DNA of 10,831 bases from Pseudomonadota bacterium (lineage in GTDB: Bacteria > Pseudomonadota > Alphaproteobacteria > UBA828 > JAPUJA01): contig JAPUJA010000218.1 of NCBI GenBank assembly GCA_027296525.1, forward strand, positions 1 through 10,831, in the 5' to 3' direction. Shown one piece after another: positions 1-6,381 of this stretch. Position 1 is the stretch's first letter. Each line of letters opens with the position of its first letter. A program made the position numbers and the translations under genes. The notes beneath the pieces were generated by a model, which ran no database searches, was not told where the DNA came from, and saw nothing but the letters and a program-made list of their open reading frames with translations.

Positions 1-1055
1 TCGACGGGCACATCACCCGCCGCGCTATCGACGGCCTTGCGCGTCAACTCGTAGACCGTGCCGAACATCTGGCGCTCGAAGCCGAGCGCCTTGCACAGGA
101 TGGCGAGACCCTCGCCCCCCGGCTCGTAGAGAATCCGACGCAGGAGCTTCGCCCTCAGCCCGCACAGCCGGGCAAGGCCCAATTCGAAGAGCATCACCTC
201 GCCTTGGCGAAGACTCTTGATCAGGAAATGGGACGTCAGCTCACCCAACTCCGAGAGCCGATCGACGAGCGCTTCGATTTCTTCGCTCCCCTGCGTGGAT
301 TGGGATTCCTTCGCGATGACGTCTTGCGTCACCGACTCGATCTCGTCGTCGAGCGCGGCGATATCGATGGCGAAGTTCGTCACGATATGCTTGCGGAGTG
401 CGGCTGAGACCCACCAATACATGCGTTGCGCCAGATCTGTCGGAAGGTCGGGGCGCTGCACCAGCGGGTTCTGATAGCGGTCGACGCGCTTGGACTCGCT
501 CACCAGATATTCCATCACCTCGTGGGAGATCACGGCCCCGTGGTTTTCAAGCAGGCTCGTGATCACGTCCTCGTTTCCGGTGTCGACGAGAGCCTGGGCA
601 ACATCTTCGCTCACCGATTTGCGCATCGACACGGCGAGTTGATGCTGCATGGTGCGCTGGCGAATGATCTCGATGAGGTCGGAATCTTGCAGGACGTCGC
701 TGTCGATCAGAATGGAATGCGCGACCTCGATCTCGTCGTCCGCCAATGTGGCGACGAGATCATGGGGCGCGTCAGGCATCTTGGCCAACCGTTCGGAAAG
801 GCTGCGGCGGACCAACATCTCCACGTCGTGAACGAGCTGGCGAAGGATCTCGCCCATGAGCGCCCGCTCGCGGTCGCTCAAGACCTTTTGGTTGTTGAAG
901 AAGAGATCGCTGATGGTGACGAAGAGCGCCTTGCGGCCTTCCGCCGACTTGTTTTCCGCGAGCTGGAAAAGCTCCTCCGCCGAAAGCGAGCCCTCCAGAA
1001 CCGACTGGGTGAGGTTCTCGTCCGTCATCAACGCCCTATTCGCACCGATCGCCAC
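1..1055 (-). CDS. DUF2336 domain-containing protein (C-terminus beyond left edge)
   Basis: The gene reads leftward and is open to the window edge: 351 complete codons and no stop, so its C-terminus is missing. The translation is acidic and largely helical, beginning (after the first ATG) TDENLTQSVLEGSLSAEE. It contains FVTISDLFFNNQKVLSDRER, then repeated helical blocks with SVSEDVAQALVDTGNEDVI and ENHGAVISHEVMEYLV, a pattern I associate with alphaproteobacterial DUF2336 proteins of roughly 350-400 residues. There are no signal peptide, membrane segments or catalytic motifs, so a soluble cytoplasmic protein of unknown role is inferred. I chose the GTG at 1055 because a near-perfect Shine-Dalgarno sequence, GGAGGTGAT, lies 3 bases upstream of it (GGAGG itself 7 bases away). 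An in-frame ATG at 1028 is the alternative. Three phased TTAA boxes about 100 bp upstream suggest CtrA control. The family call is fairly secure; the function is unknown. Confidence 0.82.
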   Translation of the reverse strand, partial: MAIGANRALMTDENLTQSVLEGSLSAEELFQLAENKSAEGRKALFVTISDLFFNNQKVLSDRERALMGEILRQLVHDVEMLVRRSLSERLAKMPDAPHDLVATLADDEIEVAHSILIDSDVLQDSDLIEIIRQRTMQHQLAVSMRKSVSEDVAQALVDTGNEDVITSLLENHGAVISHEVMEYLVSESKRVDRYQNPLVQRPDLPTDLAQRMYWWVSAALRKHIVTNFAIDIAALDDEIESVTQDVIAKESQSTQGSEEIEALVDRLSELGELTSHFLIKSLRQGEVMLFELGLARLCGLRAKLLRRILYEPGGEGLAILCKALGFERQMFGTVYELTRKAVDSAAGDVPV

Positions 1056-1058
1056 GAT

Positions 1059-1067
1059 ATCACCTCC
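1059..1067 (-). promoter_or_regulatory. Strong Shine-Dalgarno sequence fixing a GTG start
   Basis: On the minus strand this reads GGAGGTGAT, fully complementary to the usual 3' end of 16S rRNA. GGAGG lies 7 bases before the GTG at 1055. The in-frame ATG at 1028 has no comparable site, so the GTG is preferred. Confidence 0.7.
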
Positions 1068-1155
1068 GGACCGCCATAACCTTCGCCGCCCGACCGCCGT
1101 CTCGAGCCAAATCCAACGGAAACGTCTGCAATCATAGAGAAATAACGCTCCGTGC

Positions 1156-1181
1156 TTAATATTTTGTTAACTCAAGGTTAA
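1156..1181 (-). promoter_or_regulatory. Candidate CtrA-type binding array (three phased TTAA boxes)
   Basis: TTAA occurs at 1156-1159, 1167-1170 and 1178-1181, each pair separated by exactly 7 bases. This gives two overlapping TTAA-N7-TTAA motifs on one face of the helix. Read on the minus strand, the upstream pair is TTAACCTTGAGTTAAC, which fits the established CtrA full-site form TTAA-N7-TTAAC. Further TTAA boxes at 1194 and 1228 are not in phase. The block is AT-rich against GC-rich surroundings and lies about 100 bp upstream of the DUF2336 start. The gene on its other side reads towards it and ends at 1336, so it can only serve the DUF2336 gene. CtrA binding is inferred from the motif alone. 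Confidence 0.5.
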
Positions 1182-1335
1182 AACGGCTGTTCCTTAACCC
1201 TGAATATTTCTCTGAAATTTCAATTCGTTAATGAAAGGCCGCGAGCCCTCGCCGGAGCGTTGAAGGCGCCCCCGGGAGGGCTCGAGAGAGCCACCGGCTG
1301 GGCCGTGCGAACGGCCCCCGAATGATGCGCGTCGA

Positions 1336-1647
1336 TCAGGACCGCTCGCTCCCCCCCCTCCGCTCGGGCAGGCTTTGGCGCAGGCGCCTCGTGATGCCGA
1401 GCAGGATATAGAAGAGCCCGGCCACCACCACGATCACCCCGGCCTGAATGAAGACCATCGCCCAATCGATGGCGACGGTTATCATGGTGCTGTCGAATAC
1501 CGGCTCGGGCGGCGTGAACAGAAAGCGATAGCTGCGCGAGAGCTCCTGGGTCCCCACATTCGAGACCTCGAGGCGAACGACCCACGGCGGAAAGAGAAAA
1601 TTAATGACGAGGATCAGGCCACCCAAGGCCAATGCGAGCAGTTGCAT
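1336..1647 (-). CDS. Small two-segment membrane protein, unrecognised
   Basis: This is a 103-residue protein I cannot assign to a family. A hydrophobic segment at about residues 3-23 (QLLALALGGLILVINFLF) is followed by a polar loop of about 45 residues with PPWVVRLEVSNVG and SRSYRFLF. A second segment lies at about 66-85 (VFIQAGVIVVVAGLFYILLG), and the tail is basic (RRLRQSLPERRGG). A hairpin topology with both ends in the cytoplasm is the simplest reading. I chose the ATG at 1647 because GAGGGGG lies about 6 bases upstream and the hydrophobic segment follows at once. In-frame upstream starts are ATG 1740 and TTG 1749, which would add an Arg/Pro-rich extension of 31-34 residues. The gene is oriented like the MFS gene upstream of it, with 261 bp between. 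It is real by its coherent membrane pattern, but its function is unknown. Confidence 0.6.
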   Translation of the reverse strand: MQLLALALGGLILVINFLFPPWVVRLEVSNVGTQELSRSYRFLFTPPEPVFDSTMITVAIDWAMVFIQAGVIVVVAGLFYILLGITRRLRQSLPERRGGSERS

Positions 1648-1780
1648 GGGATTCCCCCTCTTCGCCGCGAGGCGTCCCCGACGATAAGGATTAAGAACGA
1701 TCCGCCGGCGAGGCGTCTCGGGCGGCGGGCTGTCGATCATGGGACGCAATGGATAATACTCCCTTTACCGCTTCTTGGGC

Positions 1781-1814
1781 GAGGCCGCTCTCGGGGCGAG
1801 ACCGCTCTCGGGGC
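1781..1814. repeat. 17-bp tandem duplication
   Basis: Two adjacent 17-bp copies, GAGGCCGCTCTCGGGGC and GAGACCGCTCTCGGGGC, differ at one base. A broken third start (AAGACCG) follows. The repeat lies in the non-coding interval between the MFS gene stop and the small membrane protein. No function is evident. Confidence 0.7.
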
Positions 1815-1908
1815 AAGACCGCGTCGCACCGGGTCGCGTCCAGGCGTTTGGATCTCAAGAAACCCGGCGTTCGAGGCGCGGGGGAGTCGAACGAAGGCGG
1901 AGCCCCCC

Positions 1909-3072
1909 TCAGGACCCGAGTGATAGGGCTTCCGAGCGACGGCGGCGAATATAGGCGATCACGGGAAGCGGCAGGAAAACCGCGAGCATCAAGGCGACGG
2001 CGACGGGCATGCCGTGCGGGTCCCAGAGCTCGATGCCGATGCCGCCGAGCGGCGGTCCGATGACGCTGCCGACGCCCCACATGACGCCGAACAGGGCGGT
2101 CGCCGCCGCGAGGTCGGCGTCCTTGAAGCGCTCGCCCAGAAGCACCATGCCGAGGGTGTAGAGCGCGGCCAGAGCGCCGCCCAGAAGGAAGATATAGGGC
2201 CACTTCCATATGGAAACGTTCACCGCCACGGGCATCAACAGCAGGCCGATGAGGGCGATGAACGCGCACACACTGGTCAACAGCCGGCGATCCATGCGAT
2301 CGGCGAGCCAGCCCACCGGCAGCTGAACGGCCATCCCGCCCAGCCCCATGACCGTGATCAACGAGATCGAGACCTCCTGGGAGAGGCCGACATGCATGCC
2401 ATAGATGGACAGGAAGGACACGAGCACGCCCTCGACGGCGGCGAAGGCCAGGCAGACGAACATCGCGACGGGCGCCAGGATCAGGAAGCGGGGAAGCCGC
2501 GCCGACGGCCGGCCCTCGAACTTTGGCGCCACGCCGAGCGAGAGCAGAAGGGGCGCCGCCGCGACCGCCATGATGGCGGCCGAAACGATGAAGGGCAGCC
2601 AGCCCTCGATTCCCGTCAGGATGAGAATGGTGGGTCCGAGCGCGAAGCCGCCGGCGATGACCAGGTTGAAGGCAGCCACCACGCGGCCGCGCACATGGTC
2701 CTCGGTGATCTGGTTGACCCAAGCTTCACCCGCGACCCAGAGCAGGCCCGCGGCGACGCCCATCGCGAAGCGCAAGGGAAACCAGGCATAGACATCGAAA
2801 AAGACGCGCAACAAGAGAAACAGAACGACCGTGGCGAGGGTGCCGTAGAGAATGAGCCGGGCGGGACCGATGGTTTTCAAGAGCCACGGCGTCACGGGCG
2901 CGACCGCGATCACGGCGAGAAATTGGGTCGCCGTGCTGAGCCCGATCAAGAAGTCTCCGACCCCCTGTTTCTCGAGCACGAGCGCGAGCAAGGGCATGGT
3001 CAGACCGTAGATGAGCGCGGCCACCGACAGCGAGGCGAAGACCGCGATCATGCTGCGCTGCTGGGAGGTCAT
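1909..3072 (-). CDS. MFS transporter, YcaD-like
   Basis: This is a 387-residue inner-membrane protein with about twelve hydrophobic segments, the usual size for the major facilitator superfamily. The first half has the compact helix pattern of TM1-6 and includes LRFAMGVAAGLLWVAGEAWV (about 100-119) followed by DHVRGRVVAAFNLV (125-138). This resembles the WVVxES...RGRLLAAY region of E. coli YcaD. The second half carries the motif-A-like loop GWLADRMDRR at 254-263. MFS proteins use proton or solute gradients, and YcaD-type members have no firmly established substrate. Export of a metabolite from the neighbouring catabolic genes is only a guess. The ATG at 3072 precedes the first helix directly, but the ribosome site is weak. 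A 337-bp gap with tandem repeats separates it from the Rieske gene upstream, so it probably has its own promoter. Confidence 0.88.
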   Translation of the reverse strand: MTSQQRSMIAVFASLSVAALIYGLTMPLLALVLEKQGVGDFLIGLSTATQFLAVIAVAPVTPWLLKTIGPARLILYGTLATVVLFLLLRVFFDVYAWFPLRFAMGVAAGLLWVAGEAWVNQITEDHVRGRVVAAFNLVIAGGFALGPTILILTGIEGWLPFIVSAAIMAVAAAPLLLSLGVAPKFEGRPSARLPRFLILAPVAMFVCLAFAAVEGVLVSFLSIYGMHVGLSQEVSISLITVMGLGGMAVQLPVGWLADRMDRRLLTSVCAFIALIGLLLMPVAVNVSIWKWPYIFLLGGALAALYTLGMVLLGERFKDADLAAATALFGVMWGVGSVIGPPLGGIGIELWDPHGMPVAVALMLAVFLPLPVIAYIRRRRSEALSLGS

Positions 3073-3409
3073 GGCGGCGTCCCGCCGTCACGCCGGATCA
3101 CACGCCCACCTCGCGGCGTCAATGTTTCAAAGGGGCATTGCTCCCCGTTCGAATCTCGTCCAAGCGGTCTCCGATGAGCCCTTCTCCGATGGCCCGATGG
3201 GTCCGATGGCCCGATGGGACCGATGGGTCCGATGGTCCGATGGGACCAGACCGATCGTTAACGCAGGCCGGGGGCGCGGTCGAGAAAAACAATGCCCCGG
3301 CGCGCCCTTTATTGAAATGGCCGGCGCTCGAGGTTTGTACCATTCACAATATGAGCCCGTTCCGATTTCGACCGGCCAGAGAAGCGGCCGCTGGCGGACG
3401 CGCGCACCG
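3073..3409. other. Gene-free interval upstream of the MFS gene
   Basis: No convincing gene is seen on either strand in these 337 bp. The interval should hold the MFS promoter and the end of the Rieske transcript. It contains the CGATGG tandem repeat (3186-3247) and a GC-rich inverted repeat GCCGGGG/CCCCGGC (3267-3273 and 3295-3301, 21-base loop). No clear sigma-70 promoter can be picked out. Confidence 0.5.
3186..3247. repeat. CGATGG short tandem repeat with 17-bp higher-order unit
   Basis: CGATGG occurs seven times in 57 bp, starting at 3187, 3195, 3204, 3212, 3221, 3230 and 3238 (spacing 8 or 9). It resolves into three 17-bp units at 3186-3202, 3203-3219 and 3220-3236 plus a partial fourth. 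The first two units, CCGATGGCCCGATGGGT and CCGATGGCCCGATGGGA, differ at one base. The array lies 114-175 bp upstream of the MFS start, outside any credible coding frame. Copy-number variation is likely from its structure; any regulatory effect is conjecture. Confidence 0.85.
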
Positions 3410-4495
3410 TCAGTCGACGGCCGCCGGCGCCCGCTTGGGCTCAAGGTCCTGACGCTCAAGGGAGAGGAGCAGCCGGCGGGCCAGGCGCGTCGCCTTGTCC
3501 GGCTTGAGGTAAAGCTCGGTATAGTTCTCGTCTGGATAGGCAAACATCTCCTGTTGTTTCTCGAGAGCCCAGCGATCCTCCTCCACGACCGCGGGGAACA
3601 TCTCGGCCACGCGCTTGGCCGCGGATTTCGAAGGATCGCCCTTCGACATGTGGTCCGCCTTGCAGTTCACGCACCAGCGCCAGACGTGGCTCTTCTCGTC
3701 GATCGGCGTGTGGGTATGGAAGAGAATGTAGCCGCGATCCGCATCGCTGCCGAGCTTACCCGGAGGCGCGACCCTCATCTCCACACGCGTCAGCCCCGGG
3801 CCCGTCAGGCAATGGCTGTGATGCCGGTCGACGATGTCGTAGACGAACCAGTCCGCCAAGAACGGCGGCTGTTTGTAGTCGCGGGCCTCGCGGATCGTTT
3901 TCACGAAGCGACTGCCATCCTGCTCCCCTTCGATCAGCTCGACGGGGATCCGGCTGTTGGCGAGGTCGCCGATATTGCCGTCATGGAGCGGATAGAAGTG
4001 GGAGATGTCGAGAAGGTTCTCGATCAGAAGCAGATAGTTCGCCGCGATGCGCATCGGCTCGGAGCCGATCGATTCCCAACTGTCATCGGTGATCTCGGGC
4101 GTACGCGGCGGCCGGACCTTGTCCGCCTTCTCCGCCTCGCCCGGCCATATCCAAACGAGCCCGTCCTGCTCGATGACCGGAAAGGCCTTGAGCCTTGCCC
4201 GGGCGGGTATCGCGCCATCGGGTTGCGACGGAATCGCCACGCATCGGCCTTGATCGTTGTAGCGCAAGCCGTGATAGGAGCATTGCAGGCTGCCGTCCTC
4301 GAGCAGTTTCCCTTCCGAGAGCGGCATGCGCTTGTGGACGCAGCGATTGTCGAAGGCGACGACCCGGCCCGAATCGGTTCGCCAGATGACCACCGGCTCG
4401 CGGGCGATCTCGTGCCTTTGAAGCTTTCCCTTGCCGAACTCGTGCGAAAAGCCGGCCACATACCAGCTGTTTCTCACATATTTGAACCGAGTCAT
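3410..4495 (-). CDS. Rieske [2Fe-2S] aromatic ring-hydroxylating-type oxygenase, alpha subunit (VanA-like)
   Basis: The 361-residue protein has the order typical of single-component-type Rieske oxygenases such as vanillate demethylase VanA and dicamba monooxygenase. The N-terminal Rieske domain (about 7-118) begins VRNSWYVAGF and carries the cluster ligands C52-x-H54 and C72-x-x-H75, 17 residues apart. The catalytic domain has NLLDISHFYPLH at 160-171, giving the mononuclear iron ligands H166 and H171 with bridging D163. D307 in EEDRWALEKQQE is the likely third iron ligand by analogy. Such enzymes hydroxylate or O/N-demethylate small, often aromatic substrates using electrons from a separate reductase, and none is visible here. 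The ATG at 4495 has GAGAGGGG about 6 bases upstream. The gene lies 146 bp downstream of the MerC-like gene in the same direction, so co-transcription with the ureohydrolase is possible but unproven. The substrate is unknown. Confidence 0.93.
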   Translation of the reverse strand: MTRFKYVRNSWYVAGFSHEFGKGKLQRHEIAREPVVIWRTDSGRVVAFDNRCVHKRMPLSEGKLLEDGSLQCSYHGLRYNDQGRCVAIPSQPDGAIPARARLKAFPVIEQDGLVWIWPGEAEKADKVRPPRTPEITDDSWESIGSEPMRIAANYLLLIENLLDISHFYPLHDGNIGDLANSRIPVELIEGEQDGSRFVKTIREARDYKQPPFLADWFVYDIVDRHHSHCLTGPGLTRVEMRVAPPGKLGSDADRGYILFHTHTPIDEKSHVWRWCVNCKADHMSKGDPSKSAAKRVAEMFPAVVEEDRWALEKQQEMFAYPDENYTELYLKPDKATRLARRLLLSLERQDLEPKRAPAAVD

Positions 4496-4641
4496 GATGG
4501 CCCCTCTCGATCCGCTGTCGAGGCAATTTCACCCCGAGAACCCCACCCAGCGCAAGCCCCCGATGACACGCCCCAAGATCACCGGCCCGTGCTCGAGACT
4601 CCGAACCGAACCCGCCGCCTGAACCTATGTCGGGGGCCGGG

Positions 4642-5031
4642 TCAAAATTTTCCGGTGGCCGAACGGGCGCGCCTCTTGGATCGGAAGTCCCAAAGGGAAG
4701 CCGCCACCAGAGCGGCGAAGCCGATGATTTCCAGCGCCTGCGAGTAGCTCCCGTAGAACACCCAGCCGAGCACCCCCGCCGCCGCCAGGCTCAAGAGAAA
4801 CGGACCCGGATGCCGGTGAAGCCGGAAGGAATAGGCCATTCCCAGCAGCGCCACGACCAACAGACCCGTGACGATCTTGACGAAGACGCTGTCATCCAGA
4901 TCGACGCCGATGCCGATGACCGAGAGCAAGGCGACGACCGCCATCGTGCCATAGCAGGTCACGACGGCGAGCAGACTTGCCGCGGAGCCCAACCATGACA
5001 GGCGCCGCGAGGGAAGCATCTTAAGGGTCAC
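4642..5031 (-). CDS. Small four-segment membrane protein, MerC-like
   Basis: This is a 129-residue protein with four probable membrane helices (about 16-43, 49-68, 77-95 and 100-116). Short loops, the HRHPG turn at 72-76 and the C-terminal GFAALVAASLWDFRSKRR resemble the MerC/MerT-like mercury-transport membrane proteins. Those normally carry a Cys pair in the first helix. Here the only cysteine is C26 (VTCYGTM), so ordinary mercuric-ion transfer is doubtful. The GTG start at 5031 directly abuts the TGA of the ureohydrolase (TGA|GTG). GGAAG sits 5 bases before it, inside the ureohydrolase end, which points to translational coupling. An in-frame ATG at 5019 has no good ribosome site. Tight coupling implies the protein serves the ureohydrolase pathway, perhaps as a transporter or metal-handling partner, but this is inference. 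The family assignment is tentative. Confidence 0.75.
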   Translation of the reverse strand: MTLKMLPSRRLSWLGSAASLLAVVTCYGTMAVVALLSVIGIGVDLDDSVFVKIVTGLLVVALLGMAYSFRLHRHPGPFLLSLAAAGVLGWVFYGSYSQALEIIGFAALVAASLWDFRSKRRARSATGKF

Positions 5032-6099
5032 TCACGCTTCCTTGCCTTGCTCTCGAAGCGTCTTCGCCCGGCTGCCAAGATAGTGGTAGGCCAGGCAACA
5101 GGCCAGCTTGGCGCTCATCTGGCTCACGTCGAAGAGCGGGCAGAGCTCCGAGATCTCGAAAATATCGGCGCCGTAGGTTCCCGCGATGCGCGCGATTTGG
5201 ATGGCCTCGCGGGCCTTGATCCCGAAGCATTCCGGCGCGGTCGTCCCCGGCATGCAGGAGGAATCGAGAGAATCCGTATCCCAGGAGCAATAGATCGCCT
5301 CCGTTCCGCGCCCGGCGCGCTCGAAGATTTCGCGGGTGCATGCCGCCACGCCGCGCTCGATAACCTCCTGCATCATGATTAAGCGAATGTCGTTGTCGAC
5401 GTAGAAATCCATCGCGTCCTTCGGGTTGAGCCCGTTGCGCGAGCCCATATGCACGATGTTCGAACGATCACAGTTGGGCAGGTCGAGCGCGCGCGAGACG
5501 CCCGAGCCGTTGGTGTTCCTGATGCCGCCCCAGTCCGGCACGGAATCGAGATGGCAATCGATATGCACATAGCCGATTCGGGCGTTCTTGTGGAAGTCCG
5601 AAAGGGCGTGCGCCGCGGGGATCGGCACCGAATGGTCGCCGCCGCACAGCACCACCTTGGCGCCGCCATGAAGGCACTCGCTCACATAGTCGTAGATGTA
5701 TTCATGCGTCCGATCGTTGCTGCCGGTAATGAAGGGAATGTCGCCGCAGTCGACGACCCGGAAGAAGGTGAGGAGATCCACGTCATACTCGAACATATAG
5801 GGGAAATACTGTGTCGAGGCCTCGCGCAAGCCCGCGGGCCCGGTCGACGCGCCCGCCCGCACGACTTGACCCTGGTCCCACGGCACGCCGAGGAAACAGA
5901 GCTTCGCCCCCATGCCGCGGACCGCCGCGCGCTCGGGCGGGCAATAGGGGGCGCCCATGAAGGTCTTTATGCCGCCCGCCTTGAAGGCGCCGTTGTGCCT
6001 CTTCGGCGAATAGATGTGATCGTCGGGGCCCGTCGCGGCGCCCGGCCCCCGATGCTGATGGGGCGTGAAGGACCAGGCTTGTGTCGTGCTGTCGCTCAT
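5032..6099 (-). CDS. Ureohydrolase (arginase/agmatinase superfamily), unknown substrate
   Basis: This 355-residue protein is slightly longer than typical agmatinases and arginases (about 300-320), with about 50 extra N-terminal residues. The superfamily hydrolyses guanidino compounds to urea plus an amine through a binuclear Mn (occasionally Ni) centre. All six metal ligands can be placed: H156 in GGDHS (153-157), D181, H183 and D185 in DCHLDS (181-186), and D274 and D276 in SWDTDSLDSSCMPG (272-285). Several motif positions are unusual. DAHxD has become DCHLD, LDPxxxPG has become LDSSCMPG, and the usual HG of the substrate loop appears as NG in NTNGSGVSRALDLP (195-208). The protein has 14 cysteines. 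It could be an agmatinase, guanidinobutyrase, guanidinase or another amidinohydrolase; the sequence does not decide. The ATG at 6099 is the natural start, though its ribosome site is weak. The MerC-like gene abuts it downstream, and a structured 282-bp leader lies upstream. Confidence 0.93.
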   Translation of the reverse strand: MSDSTTQAWSFTPHQHRGPGAATGPDDHIYSPKRHNGAFKAGGIKTFMGAPYCPPERAAVRGMGAKLCFLGVPWDQGQVVRAGASTGPAGLREASTQYFPYMFEYDVDLLTFFRVVDCGDIPFITGSNDRTHEYIYDYVSECLHGGAKVVLCGGDHSVPIPAAHALSDFHKNARIGYVHIDCHLDSVPDWGGIRNTNGSGVSRALDLPNCDRSNIVHMGSRNGLNPKDAMDFYVDNDIRLIMMQEVIERGVAACTREIFERAGRGTEAIYCSWDTDSLDSSCMPGTTAPECFGIKAREAIQIARIAGTYGADIFEISELCPLFDVSQMSAKLACCLAYHYLGSRAKTLREQGKEA

Positions 6100-6165
6100 C
6101 GAACGATTCTCGTGCTCAGAATGGTCCGGCCCCCGCCGCTCGTACCGGTCACGATATTAATCTCC

Positions 6166-6201
6166 CGCCGCCCCCTGTGGCAAGCCGCAGGGCCGGCGGC
6201 G
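6166..6201 (-). other. Long GC-rich hairpin in the ureohydrolase leader
   Basis: An outer 7-bp stem (CGCCGCC at 6166-6172, GGCGGCG at 6195-6201) and an inner 8-bp stem (6173-6180 and 6185-6192, one G-U-type pair) are joined by a 2-base bulge and a 4-base loop. No T-run follows on either strand, so a standard intrinsic terminator is not supported. It lies 67 bp upstream of the ureohydrolase start. It could end the ABM transcript, attenuate the ureohydrolase, or be incidental GC-rich pairing. Confidence 0.4.
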
Positions 6202-6229
6202 CGTTGACGAGAAATTTCAGGACGCTCAG

Positions 6230-6247
6230 GGGCGTAAGCGAACGCCC
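6230..6247 (-). other. Second leader hairpin
   Basis: GGGCGT (6230-6235) and ACGCCC (6242-6247) form a perfect 6-bp stem with a 6-base loop. A separate 11-bp palindrome, GCATCTGATGC, lies at 6267-6277. With the larger hairpin at 6166-6201 these make the interval between the ABM and ureohydrolase genes rich in secondary structure. The loops do not match any riboswitch I recognise. Confidence 0.35.
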
Positions 6248-6381
6248 AAATGCGGGAGCTTCTCAAGCATCTGATGCACCGAGCGTGACGTCCGGGACGG
6301 GGCGGTGAAATCAACATGCGCCCCGCAGGTGGGCCGGGAATGACCGAGCAGGCTGGCGGGGCGGCCTCGGTGCGCGTCGGT

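Noticed and set aside
426..1079. Plus-strand open frame of 217 codons at the left end
   Set aside because: It is antisense to the DUF2336 gene, which has a near-perfect ribosome site and a coherent helical translation.
1691..2722. Second minus-strand frame of 343 codons overlapping the MFS gene
   Set aside because: It is Arg/Pro/Gly/Ala-rich with no hydrophobic pattern or motif, and is an out-of-frame shadow of the MFS gene.
3132..3160. tRNA-like 3' end (GTTCGAATC next to a GGGG/CCCC hairpin), which could mark an attachment site
   Set aside because: The bases flanking the T-loop-like sequence (CCCCG and CTCGT) do not pair as a T-stem, and no acceptor, D or anticodon arm can be built. No integrase is nearby.
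2014..3177. Plus-strand open frame of 387 codons opposite the MFS gene
   Set aside because: Its translation is a string of charged residues (D, E, R, Q, H) typical of the antisense of hydrophobic helices. The minus-strand MFS reading is clear.
3186..3247. CRISPR array
   Set aside because: The repeats are 6-17 bp with no unique spacers, so this is a simple tandem repeat.
3267..3313. GC-rich inverted repeats followed by TTTATT on the plus strand, resembling a terminator
   Set aside because: The loops are long (about 21 bases), the T-run is interrupted, and there is no plus-strand gene upstream to terminate. On the minus strand no T-run follows.
3373..3390. CGGCC/GGCCG hairpin just after the Rieske stop
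   Set aside because: It has only 5 pairs with an 8-base loop and no T-run. Such matches are frequent in DNA of this GC content.
3011..4747. Long open reading frame of 578 codons on the plus strand
   Set aside because: It lies antisense to the Rieske gene and crosses the gap containing tandem repeats. Its product is rich in Arg/His/Asp with no recognisable domain, as expected from the complement of a high-GC gene. The minus-strand frame has intact Rieske and iron-ligand motifs.
5449..6207. Plus-strand open frame of 252 codons
   Set aside because: It is antisense to the ureohydrolase, whose metal-binding motifs are unambiguous.
6100..6381. Known guanidine riboswitch in the ureohydrolase leader
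   Set aside because: The hairpin loops do not show the paired ACGR loops of guanidine-II, and I cannot recognise the ykkC consensus. Only the general structured nature is reported.
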